Below, in pieces: positions 60,631 through 64,000 of a stretch of 64,000 nt of DNA; positions within the stretch are counted from its first letter, which is position 1, and each line of letters opens with the position of its first letter. The stretch is from positions 629,236,915 through 629,300,914 of the forward strand of contig OY728123.1 in NCBI GenBank assembly GCA_963277665.1, read 5' to 3'. Under the pieces are notes generated by a model. It saw nothing but the letters and a program-made list of their open reading frames with translations. It was not told the origin of the DNA and did no database searches. Source of the stretch: Viscum album (lineage: Eukaryota; Streptophyta; Magnoliopsida; Santalales; Viscaceae). The position numbers and the translations under genes are program-made.

Positions 60631-61400
60631 ATGATAAGTCCTATATAAAATGCATGTAGTAACCAGTTATTCCCAAGAAACTCATCACATCACAAATGTT
60701 CTTGGGCTGCTCCCAGGTAACTACTACTCTCACCTTATCTGGGTTCACTAATACTCTAATCCCTAAGATGATGTGACATAGGAAGTGAATCTGATCCATC
60801 CAGAAGTGGAATTTTTTAAGCTTAGCATATAACTGATTCTCTCTTAGTGTATTCAAAAATTTCTCAATGTGTTTGGCATGGTCATGTCAATTATGATAAT
60901 ACAGCAAGATATCATCCATGAAAACCACCACAAAATAATCTAGGTAAGGATAGAACACTTGGTTCATCAGTGCCATGAAAACTGTTGGTGCATTCGTGAG
61001 ACCAAACGGCATAACCAAGTACTCATAGAGACCATACCTGCTAAAAAAGGCTTTACAAGGTATGTATGCTACTCAAACAGATACCTGGTGATATCCTAAC
61101 CTCAAGTCAATCTTCGATAACACTCGAGCTCCTCGAATTTGATCAAACAGGTCATCAATCTACGGTAATGGATATCAGTTTTTAACCTTCAGTTGGTTCA
61201 GTTTCCGATAGTCCACACATATCCTAAGAGCATCGTCCGCCTTCTTCGCAAAAAGGACTGGTGAACCCCATGGCGAAGTACTGGGTCAGATAAAACCCTT
61301 ATCTTCTGGATCTTTCAACTACCTCTTGATCTCTTATATCTCTATTGTAGCTATCTTGTAAGGAGGAATGGATATCGATGTAGCTTCTAGAACTAGAACG
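60631..61400 (-). pseudogene. Reverse transcriptase of element D (broken)
   Basis: In one frame with a few stops it reads [81 protein letters not shown] and [20 protein letters not shown], then DDILLYYHN. The catalytic pair is codons 60916-60911. It continues FLNTLRENQLYAKLKKFHFW and VNPDKVRVVVTWEQPKN. Catalytic aspartates are retained. Stops after KVKN and YPLP and near 60880 inactivate it. Confidence 0.85.
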
Positions 61401-61499
61401 ATATTGAACTCCACCTCTCTAAATGTAGGTAAGGCTGAGAATTTTTCTATAAAAACTTCCCTGAAATGATCAACTACTGGAGAAAAATCTTCCATACAT

Positions 61500-61970
61500 G
61501 TTCCCTAATCATCCAGATATAAACTCGCAATATGAGCTATCATCCCGCCTAGCCCACGATGCTTGGGTCCAGCTCGGCTCTCCTGGACGTCCCACTTACC
61601 CTTGTATAGAAAAGACCCACCCTCTGGTGATGTAAAATGCACCCTATACTGATAGCAGTCAATCAAGGTATGAAAAGAAACCAAACAGTTCATTCTAAGA
61701 ATGACATCAAAGCCCGTCATCTCTAAGACATAGAGGTTTCATAGAAAGTGACACCCACCAATCTAAAGGAGGCACTCCTTGCATAGAAGCACACCTACTA
61801 TTCTAATCCCTAATGGAGTGTCTATCATGATAGCATCAGAAGTAGTAGAAACACAGATCCTAAGGCTTTCCACATTGGAAACAGATATAAAACTATGTAT
61901 TGAACTAGTATCAAAAAGTACATAAGACAAAATAGAGGTGAATAGAATAGTACCTCTTACAGTAAAGGTT
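61500..61970 (-). pseudogene. Protease of element D (broken)
   Basis: YVLFDTSSIHSFISVSN (Asp codon 61912-61910) is the retropepsin core, with D-T-S in place of D-S-G. The lower block, frame 61505-61720, reads MTGFDVILRMNCLVSFHTLI and DCYQYRVHF, equal to the FDVILGMDWL...IDC block of plant gypsy proteases (D changed to N in MDWL). A frameshift lies between this region and gag. Confidence 0.75.
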
Positions 61971-62229
61971 AGGGATACTACTCATGTTGGTTCTATTTCA
62001 CTACATATGTATGACCTATACCACATCCCTATGACATAGCCTGGCTACCCTGAGCTGACCCACCCTGCTTTCGCTGAGATCCTGGGGTCTGGCTACCATA
62101 GCAACGCTCACCACCTTGGCCTGCACGCCCTGACGTATTCCATTTTCCATACTGGTGAGAAGATATTAACCCTACTGTTGTATATGGGGTCTATAGAGAA
62201 CTTCTCTCACTAGCCACCGGTGGAAAAGT

Positions 62230-63117
62230 ACTTCAGAAACGCTATAGATGGAACATATTTCTGAAATCTCGGCACTCAATTTGGTCCTTCAGACACTGCG
62301 GCCTCAAATGTCCCGGACTACCGCACTGGTGGCACCTTACCTGTCTACCAAAAGAAAAGTTCTGGTTGCTCATATACCTATGAGAAAACTCCATAAAACG
62401 CTTCTTTCTTTCGATCAAAATAGTACCAGATATTGGTTTCGAACCTCCCGAGATCGCACACCCAGATTCTCGTAGGTTACACTCAGTAATTAGAGCCTAA
62501 TTCACAATAGTAGAAATAGAAGGTAGCCTGAATACATTCACTTGTGATCAGATGCCATACTGAATACCATCTTCAAAATTTATGTCTTTTGATGCATTAT
62601 CACCCATCAGAATAGGTTTGAATCAATGAAGCTTGGTAAATTGGGCAGAATAATCCATAACTGATAGTGTGCCCTGCTCCAGGTGCATGAACTCCCGGGC
62701 TCGGTCGGCCCTCAACATCTTTGGAAAATAATAATCATAGAATACCACCTAAAATTCTTCCCATGTCATATCCTAATGATGCCTTTCCTGAGTGATAACA
62801 TCACACCATCTCTTGGTAGAATCATGCAGCATATACATCGCAAGATTGACCCTCCTCTCATGAGGCATCTCCAGATGCTCAAAAATAGTCAACACTGATT
62901 CCAACCATGATTCTACAACTTGTGGTCCACCATCTCCTGAAAAGGTAGATGGATGCTATTGTTGAAATATATGCATCAACTCTGCCATAGATTTGGCAGC
63001 CTGCGGTGCTCCCTGGAAGGTCTGCATGAACCTCAAAAAACCTTCTCAGAACTGTGCGTCTGCACCTGGGTCCGGTATAACGGTTGGTGCCTCAGATGGC
63101 ACAGCTGGAGGATCCAT
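62230..63117 (-). pseudogene. gag of element D (broken)
   Basis: ATG at 63117 (MDPPAVPSEAPTVIPDPGAD). The same frame continues, with about six stops, through FLRFMQTFQGAPQAAKSMAE, PSTFSGDGGPQVVESWLESV, IFEHLEMPHERRVNLAMYML and RWCDVITQERHH, the capsid core of plant gypsy Gag. REFMHLEQGTLSVMDYSAQF follows. A perfect zinc knuckle CHQCGSPGHLRPQC (62334-62293, CX2CX4HX4C) marks nucleocapsid. The knuckle and start are in the same frame, so damage is mainly point stops. Protease lies in another frame. Confidence 0.8.
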
Positions 63118-64000
63118 TGTTAGCTCATAACCCACCACCTTTGGTGTATACTCACCACCACTCTCCTGGAACACTTCTCAAGGTCTTCGCGGTGTCATTT
63201 CTCTGTAAAGTCCAGCACACACACCTCAGTACAAGTTTTACAAAGATAAAACTGCAACTCAAAAGTGAAAAGTGGGATAGAGAAGGAAAAACTCTCATGT
63301 TTTTCAAAATAGGAGTACACGGTGTGTATAACTCCTTACACGGCGTGTTCTCCTAGGCCTCTACATGGGTGTGCACTTCTACCCAACATGGCCATGTAAT
63401 ACCCCATGTACATGGTGTGTTCCCCGAGAGACACGGTGTGTACTTGAGTTTCCTTCCTACTCAGGTACTACTAAACAGATAGAACTACACGGTTCTACCA
63501 GTGTAAGACTACATGGTGTTTTAAACCTAGACACAGTGTGTACATCAAAAAAATTCATCTACCTGTGTCGTTAGTCACATGGTTGGATACACGGTCAAAA
63601 TATACATGGTGTGTACTCTAGCTACACAATGTGTCCTACTCAAGGCTCAATAACCCATGTTTCCTCCTCACATGACAGGTTACATGATCAAGGACTACAT
63701 GGCGTGTACACATGGTACATGGCATGTTATTATTAAAATTTAGAACACATTATTCCTCAAAAAGGAAGAACACGCAGCGTGTTAGGCTATACTACACATC
63801 GTGTATACTGGGTTTTTCAGGACAGAAACTCCAAATTGCTCAGAAAACCCTTGTTCTGCATAAAACCAACCAATAGGATGCCAAATTCTGATCCATGAGG
63901 GACCATACTCCCCATTGATCAAATTTTTTCACCCAAGAATAACATGTTGTGATACTAAAATAGATAAAAAAATGAATCATGATCCATAAAATTCCGATCC
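63118..64000 (-). other. 5' leader of element D
   Basis: At least 880 bp between gag and the window edge, with no primer site or LTR end visible, so the leader is long. The part from 63310 to 63810 is packed with near-palindromes. Small open frames here show no motifs. Confidence 0.55.
63310..63810. repeat. Near-palindrome cluster (ACACGGYGTGT) in the leader of D
   Basis: About 16 variants in 500 bp, for example near 63319 (TACACGGTGTGTA), 63338 (TACACGGCGTGTT), 63410 (TACATGGTGTGTT), 63433, 63487, 63512, 63532, 63605, 63624, 63694 (TACATGGCGTGTAC), 63774 and 63794. Spacing is irregular (18-60 bp). Half-sites are ACACG/ACATG and CGTGT/TGTGT. Confidence 0.8.

Larger units (their letters stand above)
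56265..64000 (-). mobile_element. Chromovirus-like Ty3/gypsy element D, 5' end outside window
   Basis: Minus-strand element inserted in the 3' LTR of C. In element order the window holds a long 5' leader (from beyond 64000 to 63118), gag, protease, RT, RNase H, integrase, a polypurine tract and the complete 3' LTR (56265-58529). Its GC content and codon use differ from A-C, and its Gag and protease are not close to theirs, so it is a separate family. Stops and frame changes are scattered, but catalytic motifs of RT and part of integrase survive. The 5' LTR should lie just beyond the right edge. Confidence 0.85.

Overview
This window is plant nuclear DNA from a repeat-dense intergenic region. 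It is very AT-rich, and I see no host gene, tRNA or rRNA. Everything I can identify is transposable-element sequence: Ty3/gypsy LTR retrotransposons, mostly chromoviruses whose integrase tail and chromodomain resemble the Tekay/Del lineage, plus one non-autonomous CACTA DNA transposon. Long LTRs (2-4.8 kb), initiator-Met-type primer sites, nesting and heavy coding decay fit a large, repeat-rich angiosperm genome. I cannot name the species.

Layout. 25-2037: a probable solo LTR (E, minus orientation) sitting in the older LTR fragment F (about 2045-3900), which belongs to the family of element C. 3.9-16.7 kb: mostly unassigned AT-rich DNA with a decayed Tat/Ogre-like reverse transcriptase on the minus strand (10.2-11.2 kb) and a Tat-like protease remnant on the plus strand (16.4-16.7 kb). 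16729-37709: chromovirus A (plus), bounded by a perfect TGGAT duplication. Its 3' LTR is split by chromovirus B (minus, 25954-36266). 37.7-41.8 kb: unassigned DNA with a weak integrase-like trace and a degenerate TGACCA-rich repeat. 41.8-42.47 kb: another old C-family LTR piece. 42473-56264: chromovirus C (plus), with LTRs of about 4.8 kb. A 2.67-kb CACTA element (42534-45202) interrupts its 5' LTR and element D truncates its 3' LTR. 56265-64000: chromovirus D (minus), whose 5' end lies outside the window.

The elements can be ordered in time by who interrupts whom: Tat-like DNA, then A, then B; and C-family LTR, then C, then CACTA and D separately. By eye the B LTRs are about 90% identical, while those of A and C differ at roughly a fifth to a quarter of positions. 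All gag-pol reading frames are broken by stops and frameshifts, and several catalytic residues are gone, so none looks able to move by itself.

The most unusual content is non-coding. (1) The CACTA element carries a TATA box and pyrimidine patch, a 1.06-kb decamer array that keeps a strict 10-bp phase, and a 420-bp region that can fold into an outer stem with two long hairpins. (2) The C LTR contains a lattice of about nine units spaced near 187 bp, each with a small inverted repeat whose two arms change together. (3) Element D has dense clusters of a near-palindrome (ACACGGYGTGT-like) in both its U3 and its 5' leader.
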